Made by a program: the position numbers and the translations under genes. From NCBI RefSeq assembly GCF_002441855.2, contig NZ_CP029487.1, positions 1,798,001 to 1,862,000 of the forward strand: 64,000 nucleotides of DNA, given 5' to 3'. The notes under the pieces are model-generated. The model had not been told where the DNA came from. It ran no database searches and saw only the letters and a program-made list of their open reading frames with translations. This stretch comes from Eubacterium maltosivorans (lineage in GTDB: Bacteria > Bacillota > Clostridia > Eubacteriales > Eubacteriaceae). Positions 34,699-44,467 of this stretch are shown in pieces (the stretch's first letter is position 1; each line of letters starts with the position of its first letter).

Positions 34699-35391
34699 TC
34701 ATTCCTTCACAATTTCAAAATAGGTTTGCTGCTCAACCGGCACGAGAACGCTCTTTCCCAATGTTTGGATATTACCTTCATATAATTTTTCTTTCAGCCG
34801 CTGAACCTTGTCCAGATGGGATCCATTAATTTTACCAATGACTGCTTCCAGTTTTTCCAGATCATCATACTGAACCACCATTTCATTCACTTCTTCTTTT
34901 ACACGGATGACCCTTAAGGTACACTGTTTTTTTCCTTTGGGTTTTTCCCGGTTGCAGAGCTCATTATATTTTTTTATAATTTTTGTAATGCTTCCTTTAA
35001 ACTCGGGGTAAAGAGTAATGTCGATTCCTTTAGCCATGGCCCTCCGAAGCCACTGGATATTGGTCAATGGCAGACTTACGTCAGCAATCAGACTTATATC
35101 CAGACCAGCTTCGAGGCCAAGTCTCAGCTCTCTTGCTTTTGCCGCACCCAGCTCAGGATTACGCAAAAGCGTATCGTCCAACCCCTGCGCCTGCACCCTG
35201 AAAATCTCAGTCAGCTGTCCGCCGCTGTATTCTGGGGCCGCGGTTTCCAGCACATTTGCACCTGCGCACAATCCATAATTAATGGCTACATACTGCTGGC
35301 TATTGAAAGTATATCCCTTTTCTTTTTTTAAAATATTTAAAGTACTTTCCATATCAGGATGCTCTTGATTTGTCACATATCTTCGACGCAT
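34699..35391 (-). CDS. Hypothetical helical-repeat protein
   Basis: This 230-residue protein starts at ATG 35391 (SD AGGAG, 10-nt spacing; an earlier GTG is too close to the SD). The middle third carries degenerate leucine-rich helical repeats, each about 24 residues: LTEIFRVQAQGLDDTLLRNP, ARELRLGLEAGLDISLIADV, WLRRAMAKGIDITLYPEF. Similar GLD-containing repeats occur in Lachnospiraceae accessory proteins. The N-terminus is basic and the C-terminus is helical and charged. No signal peptide. It lies between two giant dockerin genes, 18 bp before the GDPD one. Function unknown. Confidence 0.6.
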   Translation of the reverse strand: MRRRYVTNQEHPDMESTLNILKKEKGYTFNSQQYVAINYGLCAGANVLETAAPEYSGGQLTEIFRVQAQGLDDTLLRNPELGAAKARELRLGLEAGLDISLIADVSLPLTNIQWLRRAMAKGIDITLYPEFKGSITKIIKKYNELCNREKPKGKKQCTLRVIRVKEEVNEMVVQYDDLEKLEAVIGKINGSHLDKVQRLKEKLYEGNIQTLGKSVLVPVEQQTYFEIVKE

Positions 35392-35415
35392 TCTTATCAC
35401 ACTCCTAACTATCTG

Positions 35416-35697
35416 TCACCATTCATTTTCAGATATATTTCCTGCCATACACATACAACACATAATGATAAGAGTGGTTATAAAGCTTAGCAGACTCAAT
35501 AAAAAAATACCAATACCTTTAAAAGCGAAAAAGCCTGCTGCCATTGCATTAACAAAGGTAAACACTCCTGTTATGCGTCTGTATTTTGAACTTTTGCTGT
35601 TATTTCTTAAGTTTTGATAAACAGCCAGCCCCATCCCTGCAAATCCTGACAGTATCATACCTACTAAACCGATTAACATCTTAAACCCCACTTTCAT
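35416..35697 (-). CDS. Small two-helix membrane protein
   Basis: This protein has about 93 residues from ATG 35697 (an upstream GTG at 35712 is also possible; neither has a clear SD). It has hydrophobic segments at about residues 3-25 (FKMLIGLVGMILSGFAGMG) and 50-85 (AMAAGFFAFKGIGIFLLSLL, then a Cys/Met-rich CCMCMAG). No family recognised. It begins the small operon that leads to the 230-aa gene and the GDPD-dockerin gene. Confidence 0.5.
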   Translation of the reverse strand: MKVGFKMLIGLVGMILSGFAGMGLAVYQNLRNNSKSSKYRRITGVFTFVNAMAAGFFAFKGIGIFLLSLLSFITTLIIMCCMCMAGNISENEW

Positions 35698-35724
35698 AAA
35701 CAATCTACGCACAAAAACGCAGCT

Positions 35725-35755
35725 GCCGATGCTGTTTAAAGAGCATCGACAGGTA
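35725..35755 (-). terminator. Weak terminator-like hairpin after the 2285-aa dockerin gene
   Basis: On the minus strand TGTCGATGCT and AGCATCGGCA form a stem around CTTTAAAC; TTTTTG follows a few bases later. Confidence 0.5.
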
Positions 35756-35771
35756 CATTATAGAATTAAAT

Positions 35772-38700
35772 TTAAAACTTCTTTTCGGGATCGGCTGTAT
35801 ATTGCGCGATCTGCTGAGCATCGATGATGTTGACTTTATTGTCAAAATTCACATCTCCGGCCGCTTTTTGCACAGCTGATGGCGTCTGTCCTGCCGCTAC
35901 TGCCTGGGCAATCTGCTGGGCGTCGATAATATTGATGGTACTGTCTCCATTAAAGCTTCCCAGAAGCACGTACTGCACTGTTGCCGTGACCGAAACCGTT
36001 GGGTCCTCGGCTACATACACTGCCTGGTAGCTTCCAGCTGCCCGGTCATAAGTAAGTGTCAGCGCTTGTCCGTTAACGGTCATCACTGCCGGTACATAAG
36101 ACTTTCTGTCCTGATTCCGGGTTACGGTATAGGTTACCACTTCTCCAGCCTCTGTTACATGATCTTTATCTGCCGTGACTGTACAGCCAGTCACACCTTC
36201 GGGCAGTCCTTCCACAACCGGATCCTCTACTGTTCCTCCCGCTTCACCGATGACCATGGTTGCAGTCATGGGCGCTTTGGCCTGATGGTTATCGTCCACG
36301 GTAAAGGAGGCGGTCACGGTATAGGTCCCTGCTGCTTTAGGCGCTTCGGTGGTTTTTACCCCGTCCTTTTCATAGGTATAGCTGACGCCTGTAATGCCGC
36401 AATCCTCTGGATATACAGCTTTTAGGCTATGGGTCGCTCCATCTTCGGGGAAGCGGGCATTCTCAAAAACAACGCCGGTAATCTCGGCTTTTTTAATGCT
36501 CGCGCTCACCTGCTCAACGCTTAAAATATAGTGGTCCGCATCCTGACCAGACAGAACAATGCCTTCAACTGTGACTTTTTTGCTGTCTCCGGCGTTGGCG
36601 TCCTCAAAGGCTCCTGTTGCCTGATCCCAGTCAACGGTATAGCTGCCAAAGCCCGGATCGCCGGTAAAGGTCGCCTGGCTGAAATCTAAAACCGCATCTG
36701 CAGTACCGTCATAGACCTTATCCTGGGCCTTAACGCCCCGGATCACCAGTGCGCTTTTCTCACTCACGCGGACTGTTTTGGTCAGGACCTTCTCGCCGCC
36801 CGCATAAGCTGGAAGCGCCAATTTTGCAGTAAAAGTCTGAGTGGCTTCAGCCGTTCCAAAATCTTCCGGAACATCCGGCGTCCAGACCAGCGGTTCGTCT
36901 TTTGTTTCTTTTATGGTTCCATCTTCCGAGGTATAGGTGACTGCAATGGTGTCGAGAAGCCCCAGCTCCTGCCAGGTATATGGCATTTCGCGGGTTGGGA
37001 GCGTGGTGTCCGCAAAGGGTTCATAGGCTGCGCTGACAGGCTTGACGGTAACGTTCTGCAGCGCAAAGAACTGTCCGCCTGCGCCAACCGCCGCCACATA
37101 GATATAATCGCCGCCCCTTGGATTCCAGGTCATGCCGGAGGGGTTCCATTTACTGATGGCCTCTGCTCCCTGGGTACCGTTGTCATAAATAACTGCCACT
37201 TCCTTTGGAAGGCAGCCTGCCAGATCATCGGCACTCTGGTTTCTATCATCATTTGCGTACATTTCAATTGGATCAGGCGACTCAACCCGTACGGCCTGCC
37301 GGTCATTAAAGGTAATCTGGGAGATTAGCTGGCTGTCCTCACCTGTGATGGTATATGCGCCTGTACGCACCTTATCCGTACCCGATAAAGCCACCTCGGT
37401 TTTACTGTTAATCAGCAGTCTGCCCGGCGTATGGTGGTCACAGCTGGTGACGGTATAGTGAATAACGTCTCCGGCGCCAACTTCACTTTTTTCTGTGATC
37501 GTTCTGCCCTGGGCATCTGTCATCTCAATCTGGCATTCAGCATCTCCTGCGCAGGGAGAAGTCTTTGCAATAATCGGCAGTACTGGGTTAAACTTTGTTC
37601 GGACCTCCAGCGCCATTCCGGGCTCAGAGGCCTCTGTATTGGCGGTAGCCTCAACAATGGCTCTAAAGCTGTATGCCTTTCCGGGATCAAGATTTTTAAA
37701 GACTGGACTGTATTTATCCGCATTATCCCCATAGTTTTTACCATTATCGCTCGAGATCTGATAGATCACCTTGGCGCCGGACGCCTTAGCTGGGCCGTCC
37801 AGCTCTACCGGCTTTAACGCGATGCTCTTCAGGCTTATGTCCGCCACAGACGGAGCGCCCGGAGCCTCAATTTGCGCCTGAGTAATAACGCCGTCTTTGT
37901 AATTGGATGTTAAGGAATACCAGGCTTCATCTTCACCGGTCAGTGTCAGGCCCTCGACCGAATAGTTCAGCCCTGTTCCTGCATTTGGGGTCTGGAAACG
38001 CACAGTCGCGGTTTCACCGGACAGAGCTACCTTTTTATGATCAGCATCAAGAGTGCTTTCATCTAAACGGACCGGCACATTTTCAATGACTGTGCTTCCG
38101 TCATAGACCTTTGTAATATCTGCTGGGTCAATGATCAGTTTGGCCTGTTGCCGGGCGGTCACGGTAAAGCTGGCCTGCATTACATCGGTTGCAGCTGTTG
38201 CCCATTCTGGAAGTACAGCCTTTCCGGTAATCTCGGCAGGGTCTTTTGCCACTTTGCCAAAATCTTCCGGAAGCTGCCAGATAATGGCGGCTGTCTTATC
38301 ACGGATGTCCACATAATTATCGTATCGAATGCTGGCCGTGGTTGGGAGGCCCTCACTTTCCAGCTCTGCCAGAGTGTAGCCCTCAGGCTTTTCTTTAATG
38401 GTAATTTTTCCCACAGTGGTTTCAATCTCAGCTGTAACCGGCTCTACTTTGACCACCTGAGTCACTTTTGCTTTGGTATTATTTGTCAGCGTGCCCACAT
38501 AGGTAAGGTCTGACCCCTTAATGTCCCATTCGCCGTTTTTAAGGCTCCAGCTTTTTATGCTGTCGGTACCTTCGGTGCCATTATCGTATTCGAATTGAAC
38601 AAACTTTGGCAGCGCTTTCTCAATGTTTTCCAGGCTTTGGTTGCGCACATCGTTGGCCGCCATAATAATGGGTTCCGCGGTAATTTCCTTTACGCTCTTT

Positions 38701-41700
38701 TCCGCCGCTTCAGCCGAAGCCGTAACGGTTTTGTCACCAGGCTGAACTGTATATTCATAATACCAGGTACGTTTCTGGTCTCGCGCTTTTTTCATCCCTT
38801 CTGTTGTTTCTGAGAGAGCCAGCTCCTGCCCCTTAAAAGTAAAGTGCATGGTATGCGCGTCGCAATAGGTGATTTTATAAGTCACCTTATCTCCTGCTGC
38901 TGCCTCCAGTAAACTGGTTATCTTCTTATTCGCGGCGTCGTAAAGCTCAACACTGCACCCCTGACCGGCAGCACAGTCGCCAAAAATATCCAGCACTGGT
39001 GCAATTACCGCCACCTTGGTGCTTTCTGACGCGCTGGCCGCAGAAGCGTCTGACGCGTTTGTATTTCCTGTTGCGCCCACTCTGGCATAAAATGTATAGG
39101 CTGTTCCAGGTTCGAGGCCGGTAAAGACCGGGCTGGTCTGCCAGTTGATCTTATCCTGGCTGTACTGTGCTTTGGCGCCTGCCGCCAGCGCTGTAGGATC
39201 TGTTATTTCCACAGGCTTTAAAGCAATACGGGTAGAAGTGGTTTGGGAAACATCCACAACCGGCGCTGCCGGCGCTGCGCTGACGCTTGCCTTTGTAATT
39301 TCACCCATAAGCTTTGAAGCGGCCCAGTCAATGATGTATTTATCTGCGTCAGCGCCCGAAAGAGCATTACCTGTTACATTGACGGTTTTGTTGGCGCCAA
39401 CGCTGGCATCCTCAAATTCAGCCGTTAAACTGGCGCTTTTATTAAAGCTTACGTCAGCGCCCGCAGCAGCGCCGACTAACGCCGCACTCGTTAAATCCAA
39501 TTCGGCTGTTTTAGTGCCATCATAAGCTTTAGGTTTAACGGTAATGCCCGTTACGGTGAGCGGCGCAGCTGTTTTATATTCAGCCGTAACTTCTGCAGCC
39601 CCGGAAACGGTTGCCCAATCTGGAAGTGTGACCATTCCGGTAAAAGTTTTTTCTGCAGCCGATCCCCCTTTGGTGCCAAAATCTCCTGGTGACTGCGGAT
39701 TCCAGCTTACCGGGCAATCCATAGCATCAACGCTCTGGTCAAAGGTTACCTTCACGGTACTGCCCAATCCCAGTTCTTCCATAGTATAGGCCTCATCCCG
39801 GATAGCGATGGTTTTGGCGGCAATAACAGGCATTGTCGCAGTGACCTTATCAACCGTTACGCTCATTGTTGTTGTCTTTGCCGGGCTGCTGACCAGTGTC
39901 CCATTGTAGGCGTAGGTGCCGCCTTTTATGTCCCAGCTGCTGCTCTCGTCCAAAACCCATTGCACGGATTCTTCGCCGCTGGCTCCGTTATCATAAACTG
40001 CCTGAACCGTCTGAGGCAGGCTTTGCTCCAAAGCCTGCTGGCTGGCGTTTTTGGGATCATTGGCGTTCATCGTGACCGCTGTTGGGGCTGTGACCGTACT
40101 GATTGTCCGACTGCTAAAGCTTGCCTCCGCTTTGATAACCGTATCCTGGTCTGTAACCGTATAGTCTGCGGTATAGGTGCTGACGCCGGTTGGATCCTGC
40201 GCACCTTTTGTCAATGCAACAGCCTGTCCGTTAACCTTCAGGCCATCTGCCTCGGCCACCGTATAATTTTCGGATGGCTTCACAGTGTAAGTCACTTTTT
40301 CTCCAGCTTTGGCGTGGGTCGTGCTCGCGGTAATGGTACAGCCCGCATCATTTTTTCCAGCCCCGGCCTTGGTTGGTTCACTCACCTGAGCGTCGGTTTT
40401 AGCAGTGTCGGACGCCTGGCTTGCAGGTGAGGCCGCATTATTGCTGCTCTCTGCATAGCGGGCGTAGAACTGATAGCTGGTTCCAGGCTTTAGGCCGATA
40501 AAGGTTCCGCTTGTCTGCCAGACAGCCGGGGCCTGGCTGTCTTCGGCACAGGCGTACTCCAGACGGTAGCCATCCGCCGGGTCTGCAACACTGACCTCAG
40601 CACTGGCATCCGTGACTGAAGCGGGCACTACGGTCGGTTTATCCGGCGCGGCAACATTCACCTGTTTGGTGATCGTCGTGCTTAAGCCGCTAAAGTCCAG
40701 AACATATTTGTCCGCTTCTGGCCCACTGATAGACAGGTCTTCAACCGAAGCAATGGTACGTTTTCCAACATTGGCGCTGTCCAGATGAATGACCGGGCTG
40801 CTGCCAGACAGCGTGTAGCCCTCCAGCGGTGAGCCATCACACAATAGGGTCATAAAGCTAAGCCCATCTTTATTCCAGTTGGCTACAGTCGTACCATCGT
40901 AAGCTTTGCTGTAAAGCACCAGGCCTTCTACCTTAACAGGGGTGCCAAAGGTGATCTCCCGGCTCACTGCCGTGCTGTTTACAGTCGCCCATTCCGGTAT
41001 AGCCACCGTTCCCGTAAACACCTGCCGGTCTGTCTGTTTTGCCCCGAAATTCGCAGGAACTGAGGGGCTCCAGTTTACTGCTGCATTGTCTGTCACTGTT
41101 TCGAAGCCTGTCCCGCTGTAGGTAACCTCAAGGGTATCCTTCAGTCCCAGATCGGCCATAGTGTAGCCCCCTGATTTTACAGGCAGCTTTTCATCTTTTA
41201 ATGGTTCAAAGGCTGCGTTTACCGCGAGTACGCGCAGGGCCTGTGTTGCGGTCACATCGCCTAAAAGCGCCTCATAGGTGTACTCGCCCCCCTTTATTTT
41301 AAAGGTCTGGCCCTTTTTCATCTGCCAGTGCGCGTCGACTTCGCCGGTTGTCTTATTATCATAAGTTACGCGTACCTTTGAATCCAGGCTTGCCGCCAGG
41401 GCTTCGGCGCTTGTGTTGGCGGCGTCATTGGCATACAGTGTCTTTGCCCCCAACGTGTCCGCTGCTTTTACACTGCGGTTGTTAAAATGCACCACAGCAT
41501 TGATTGTGGTGTCACTTTCTTTAACCGTGTAGGAAAAGACCGCTGTTCTGTTTTCGGGATCTACCTGAGCCGCATCGATGGACAGCTCGGTTCCGCCAAT
41601 GGTCATGCTTGGCGTATAGCCCTCTGCATAGGAAACCGTATAGGTAATGCTTTCTGCCAGGTCCGCTTCGTTTTTATCCACCTTAACCGTGTTAGCGCTG

Positions 41701-42629
41701 TCGGACTGTCCCGGACCGTCCTTTGTGGCAGGCGCCACCACACTTTTAGTTCGAAGCTCCTGGCTGTCAGTGCCAGATTTAAAAGCTTCATCGGTAGCGG
41801 CAGTATAACTGATCAGGTTGTAGGTTGTTCCCGGCTGCAGACCCGTAACCCTACCGCCGTTAATGGTCTTGGGTATCAGCTGGCTGCCGCCGGTATACTG
41901 GTAAACGCCCAGCGCATCAGGGGTGAAGCTGAAGCCGCTGGTGGTACGGGTAACCCTGTCTGCAGGCACGGCCGTGGTGTTCTCAGGACGTGACTTAATC
42001 GCATAAGCGGCGGCTTCCCCTTCCGGGATCTCCCCCTTTTTAACGGCGCGAATATAAAGCGACTTGCCAATAAAAGCAGAAATCACATCACCGCTTTTTA
42101 TAGGATCGCCTTTAAAATCCGAAACGGTATTCATTTCATACCCCGGGCTAATGGTGATTGTTTCCTCAGGATAGCTGATCGCCGCACAGCTCTCTGGGGT
42201 GCTTGGTGCTGCCTGAAGGGTATAATAACTGGCTGCCGGGCTCGGATTATTGCCATTACTGTCGGCAGAGCATTGAAAGCTATAAGCCGTTCCGGCTTCT
42301 AAACCCTCAAACACAATGGTGCCGCCAGATGCCTGTTTCCAGACTTCCGCTGTTCCTCCATCGCGTTTATAGGCAGTGTAGTACAAGCTATCAGTGCTGT
42401 TCAGCGTTACCGATGTACTGGTACGGCTTGCAAGAGTTGGAGCGGCCTGTTCCGCCGTTAATGCCACCCCTTTCTGCATCTGTCTGGTATCATCACCACC
42501 ACTTAAGACATCTGTCGGCAGTGCCTCCTGAGCCAGGGTGGTCGCCCCAGTGGAGCTGAGAAGCATCACCCCGGACATCATCCCAGCGGCGAGTTTTTGC
42601 GAAACTTCTTTTGTTTTTCTTTTCTTCAT
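35772..42629 (-). CDS. Giant secreted repeat protein with C-terminal dockerin
   Basis: This 2285-residue protein starts at ATG 42629 (SD AAAAGGAGAA) with a signal peptide (KLAAGMMSGVMLLSSTGATT). An FN3-like domain (about 57-135) precedes four copies of a module of about 465 residues. Each module contains a Big-type domain with an ANDxxN motif (about 398, 856, 1325, 1792), two linker beta-sandwiches, a YDG domain (SKAYDG, PKAYDG, TKVYDG, DKVYDG at about 573, 1035, 1508, 1972) and an FN3-like domain (G-L-x-P-G-T-x-Y). MBG-type domains follow, then the dockerin (about 2225-2285) with calcium repeats GSFNGDSTINIIDAQQIAQ and GDVNFDNKVNIIDAQQIAQ. No enzymatic domain was seen. It is probably a long stalk or adhesin displayed through the cohesin protein. 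Confidence 0.85.
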   Translation of the reverse strand: MKKRKTKEVSQKLAAGMMSGVMLLSSTGATTLAQEALPTDVLSGGDDTRQMQKGVALTAEQAAPTLASRTSTSVTLNSTDSLYYTAYKRDGGTAEVWKQASGGTIVFEGLEAGTAYSFQCSADSNGNNPSPAASYYTLQAAPSTPESCAAISYPEETITISPGYEMNTVSDFKGDPIKSGDVISAFIGKSLYIRAVKKGEIPEGEAAAYAIKSRPENTTAVPADRVTRTTSGFSFTPDALGVYQYTGGSQLIPKTINGGRVTGLQPGTTYNLISYTAATDEAFKSGTDSQELRTKSVVAPATKDGPGQSDSANTVKVDKNEADLAESITYTVSYAEGYTPSMTIGGTELSIDAAQVDPENRTAVFSYTVKESDTTINAVVHFNNRSVKAADTLGAKTLYANDAANTSAEALAASLDSKVRVTYDNKTTGEVDAHWQMKKGQTFKIKGGEYTYEALLGDVTATQALRVLAVNAAFEPLKDEKLPVKSGGYTMADLGLKDTLEVTYSGTGFETVTDNAAVNWSPSVPANFGAKQTDRQVFTGTVAIPEWATVNSTAVSREITFGTPVKVEGLVLYSKAYDGTTVANWNKDGLSFMTLLCDGSPLEGYTLSGSSPVIHLDSANVGKRTIASVEDLSISGPEADKYVLDFSGLSTTITKQVNVAAPDKPTVVPASVTDASAEVSVADPADGYRLEYACAEDSQAPAVWQTSGTFIGLKPGTSYQFYARYAESSNNAASPASQASDTAKTDAQVSEPTKAGAGKNDAGCTITASTTHAKAGEKVTYTVKPSENYTVAEADGLKVNGQAVALTKGAQDPTGVSTYTADYTVTDQDTVIKAEASFSSRTISTVTAPTAVTMNANDPKNASQQALEQSLPQTVQAVYDNGASGEESVQWVLDESSSWDIKGGTYAYNGTLVSSPAKTTTMSVTVDKVTATMPVIAAKTIAIRDEAYTMEELGLGSTVKVTFDQSVDAMDCPVSWNPQSPGDFGTKGGSAAEKTFTGMVTLPDWATVSGAAEVTAEYKTAAPLTVTGITVKPKAYDGTKTAELDLTSAALVGAAAGADVSFNKSASLTAEFEDASVGANKTVNVTGNALSGADADKYIIDWAASKLMGEITKASVSAAPAAPVVDVSQTTSTRIALKPVEITDPTALAAGAKAQYSQDKINWQTSPVFTGLEPGTAYTFYARVGATGNTNASDASAASASESTKVAVIAPVLDIFGDCAAGQGCSVELYDAANKKITSLLEAAAGDKVTYKITYCDAHTMHFTFKGQELALSETTEGMKKARDQKRTWYYEYTVQPGDKTVTASAEAAEKSVKEITAEPIIMAANDVRNQSLENIEKALPKFVQFEYDNGTEGTDSIKSWSLKNGEWDIKGSDLTYVGTLTNNTKAKVTQVVKVEPVTAEIETTVGKITIKEKPEGYTLAELESEGLPTTASIRYDNYVDIRDKTAAIIWQLPEDFGKVAKDPAEITGKAVLPEWATAATDVMQASFTVTARQQAKLIIDPADITKVYDGSTVIENVPVRLDESTLDADHKKVALSGETATVRFQTPNAGTGLNYSVEGLTLTGEDEAWYSLTSNYKDGVITQAQIEAPGAPSVADISLKSIALKPVELDGPAKASGAKVIYQISSDNGKNYGDNADKYSPVFKNLDPGKAYSFRAIVEATANTEASEPGMALEVRTKFNPVLPIIAKTSPCAGDAECQIEMTDAQGRTITEKSEVGAGDVIHYTVTSCDHHTPGRLLINSKTEVALSGTDKVRTGAYTITGEDSQLISQITFNDRQAVRVESPDPIEMYANDDRNQSADDLAGCLPKEVAVIYDNGTQGAEAISKWNPSGMTWNPRGGDYIYVAAVGAGGQFFALQNVTVKPVSAAYEPFADTTLPTREMPYTWQELGLLDTIAVTYTSEDGTIKETKDEPLVWTPDVPEDFGTAEATQTFTAKLALPAYAGGEKVLTKTVRVSEKSALVIRGVKAQDKVYDGTADAVLDFSQATFTGDPGFGSYTVDWDQATGAFEDANAGDSKKVTVEGIVLSGQDADHYILSVEQVSASIKKAEITGVVFENARFPEDGATHSLKAVYPEDCGITGVSYTYEKDGVKTTEAPKAAGTYTVTASFTVDDNHQAKAPMTATMVIGEAGGTVEDPVVEGLPEGVTGCTVTADKDHVTEAGEVVTYTVTRNQDRKSYVPAVMTVNGQALTLTYDRAAGSYQAVYVAEDPTVSVTATVQYVLLGSFNGDSTINIIDAQQIAQAVAAGQTPSAVQKAAGDVNFDNKVNIIDAQQIAQYTADPEKKF

Positions 42630-42776
42630 AGATGATTTCTCCTTTTATTGTCAGATCCCATATGCAATGAAGGCGGGCGCGCATTTTGCCTTTCCAAAAT
42701 GGCTGCAAAATCCAACGTCCGCCCACTTGCTGCTAATTATTAAATTGCCTTGTCATAGAATTTCGTGTTTTGTGTT

Positions 42777-42803
42777 CTGGAAAGGGGGAGTTCCCCTTTC
42801 CGG
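42777..42803 (-). terminator. Hairpin downstream of the cohesin gene
   Basis: On the minus strand GGAAAGGGG pairs with CCCCCTTTCC around a short loop. There is no T-run, so termination activity is uncertain. Confidence 0.4.
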
Positions 42804-42885
42804 TGTGCTTAAATGTTTTGTGTAATGTTGTGTGTAATAATAAATAGATGTTTAATGTATCAGTTTTTTGTTTTTTAAATGTTGG

Positions 42886-44349
42886 CTAGTTCATCTTTTT
42901 TCTCATACGGAATACCTTGATCCCAGAGACGGCTAAGATGGCCAGGCCAGTGGTTAAGAAACCAAAGCCGTTCACTTCATCCTGTGTGAAGTTCAAACCT
43001 GTTACTGGGTTTTTAACATTGGATGCCGCTGCACCGCCGTTGTTCTGTCCGCCGTCAGTTCCATCCGTTGTTCCGCCACCAGCCTGGGCCTCTGCAACGG
43101 TAATTTTAAATTCAATGGATTTTCCGCCATAGGTTGCGGTTAAAGTCTGTTCGCCGGCTTTTGTTTTGTCATAGCCTGTGATTTCAGCATCGGATAATGG
43201 CAGCTCACGGACGGCTTCGCCATCGTTGATGGTGGCTTTCATCATGCCGCCTTCCAGGTTTGGCAACTCGTCCCCAACGGTGGTTTTTCCAGTCGGTGCC
43301 TGGATCAGTTCCAGAGCGGTAACTGTGGCTGCTTTAATGTTGATGGTAAAAGCGTTTTCCAGCTTCTGTCCGCCAAATTCAATGGCGACCGGAACCGCTT
43401 CGCCTACCTGATTCATGTCAACAATAGCAGTAGCCTGAGCCATATCCACTTCAACGTCGCCTGCCTGTTCATAGGTAACGGTTAATTTACCGCCAGCTAA
43501 ATCGATGGCGTCGCCCTGGAGATAATCTGTTTTGGTCGGCGCTGCTGCAACAGCCAATGCTTTAACGGTGTCTGCCTTAACGGTCACATCGGCAGAGTCT
43601 TTAAAGCCGCCTTCTTCTGTGGTCGCGGTAATGCTGGCAGTACCTGCTGCAATGGCGGTCACTTTGCCGTCTGCATCTACGGTTGCGACAGCTTCGTCAG
43701 AGGAAGACCAGCTAACGTTCTGGTTATCCGCATCTGCTGGCGCAACAGCAGCAGTTGCCTGCGCGCTCTGGCCTGGGAACAGTTCAGAAGCGTCTAAGGA
43801 AACCGCTACACCGGTTACTGGTACCGGAGCCGGCGGCGCTTCAGTAATGTTTACCGCTGTCGCGGTTCCGTTGGAATTTGCAGTAATTTCTTCAGCAGCA
43901 CCATTAGCTACAACTAAAGGCTTCATATCCAGGCCAGCGCTGCCCGCTGCACCGTCTTTTACTTTAAAGGTAGCCGTAAACAAATCTGTTGTAGACTCGA
44001 TCGGGTCAACACCAAACCAATTGGCATAAACGCCGGTAGAACCGCCGCCGCCATTAGGGGCAAATACAATGATGTAAGCAGATTTAGTAGTGTCCACCAC
44101 CTCTACCTTATCATGATCATATTCCAGCGCTGCCTCGTAAGAACCCACAGTTGGGTCCGGTGTTACTGAAACAGACACGGTAAAGGTGTCGCCCGGATGC
44201 ACCTCTGTTTTATCAGCAACAGCTGAAAAGGTTGCAGAATCCCCTGCGGCTTTCGCCTGCGGCATTATTCCTGGAATAGCCGCTGATGCAAGCAGGCTGA
44301 ACCCTAAAAATCCGGCAATCAGTCTACTTGAAAGTGTTTTTGATTTCAT
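42886..44349 (-). CDS. Cell-wall-anchored cohesin protein (mini-scaffoldin)
   Basis: This 487-residue protein starts at ATG 44349 (SD AAGGAGGAAAAT). After a signal peptide (LIAGFLGFSLLASAAIPGIM) a cohesin domain covers about 38-170: VHPGDTFTVSVSVTPDPTVG, SYEAALEYDHDKVEVVDTT, LFTATFKVKDGAAGSAGL, the classic cohesin strand pattern. A Big_2 domain follows (about 180-260; VSWSSSDEAVATVDADGKVT), then two more Ig-like domains (about 262-420) and a Gly/Thr/Asn linker. The end is NPVTG, a hydrophobic stretch (FGFLTTGLAILAVSGIKVF) and RMRKKMN, a sortase-type wall-sorting signal of variant motif. It has one cohesin only. It lies between dockerin genes on both sides and should recruit their products to the surface. 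Confidence 0.85.
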   Translation of the reverse strand: MKSKTLSSRLIAGFLGFSLLASAAIPGIMPQAKAAGDSATFSAVADKTEVHPGDTFTVSVSVTPDPTVGSYEAALEYDHDKVEVVDTTKSAYIIVFAPNGGGGSTGVYANWFGVDPIESTTDLFTATFKVKDGAAGSAGLDMKPLVVANGAAEEITANSNGTATAVNITEAPPAPVPVTGVAVSLDASELFPGQSAQATAAVAPADADNQNVSWSSSDEAVATVDADGKVTAIAAGTASITATTEEGGFKDSADVTVKADTVKALAVAAAPTKTDYLQGDAIDLAGGKLTVTYEQAGDVEVDMAQATAIVDMNQVGEAVPVAIEFGGQKLENAFTINIKAATVTALELIQAPTGKTTVGDELPNLEGGMMKATINDGEAVRELPLSDAEITGYDKTKAGEQTLTATYGGKSIEFKITVAEAQAGGGTTDGTDGGQNNGGAAASNVKNPVTGLNFTQDEVNGFGFLTTGLAILAVSGIKVFRMRKKMN

Positions 44350-44467
44350 ATTTTCCTCCTTATATGAAAATGAATAAATTTATATTAAGTGCGCGGCGCT
44401 TATCCGCGCACTTAACGACCTTAATTGCTATGTTTTAAATATTGAGTGTCTATTGGTTTTTTAAAGC

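Noticed and set aside
44186-44377. Plus-strand open frames opposite the dockerin and cohesin genes
   Set aside because: These are shadows of long minus-strand genes with repeated domains, without SD or recognisable products.
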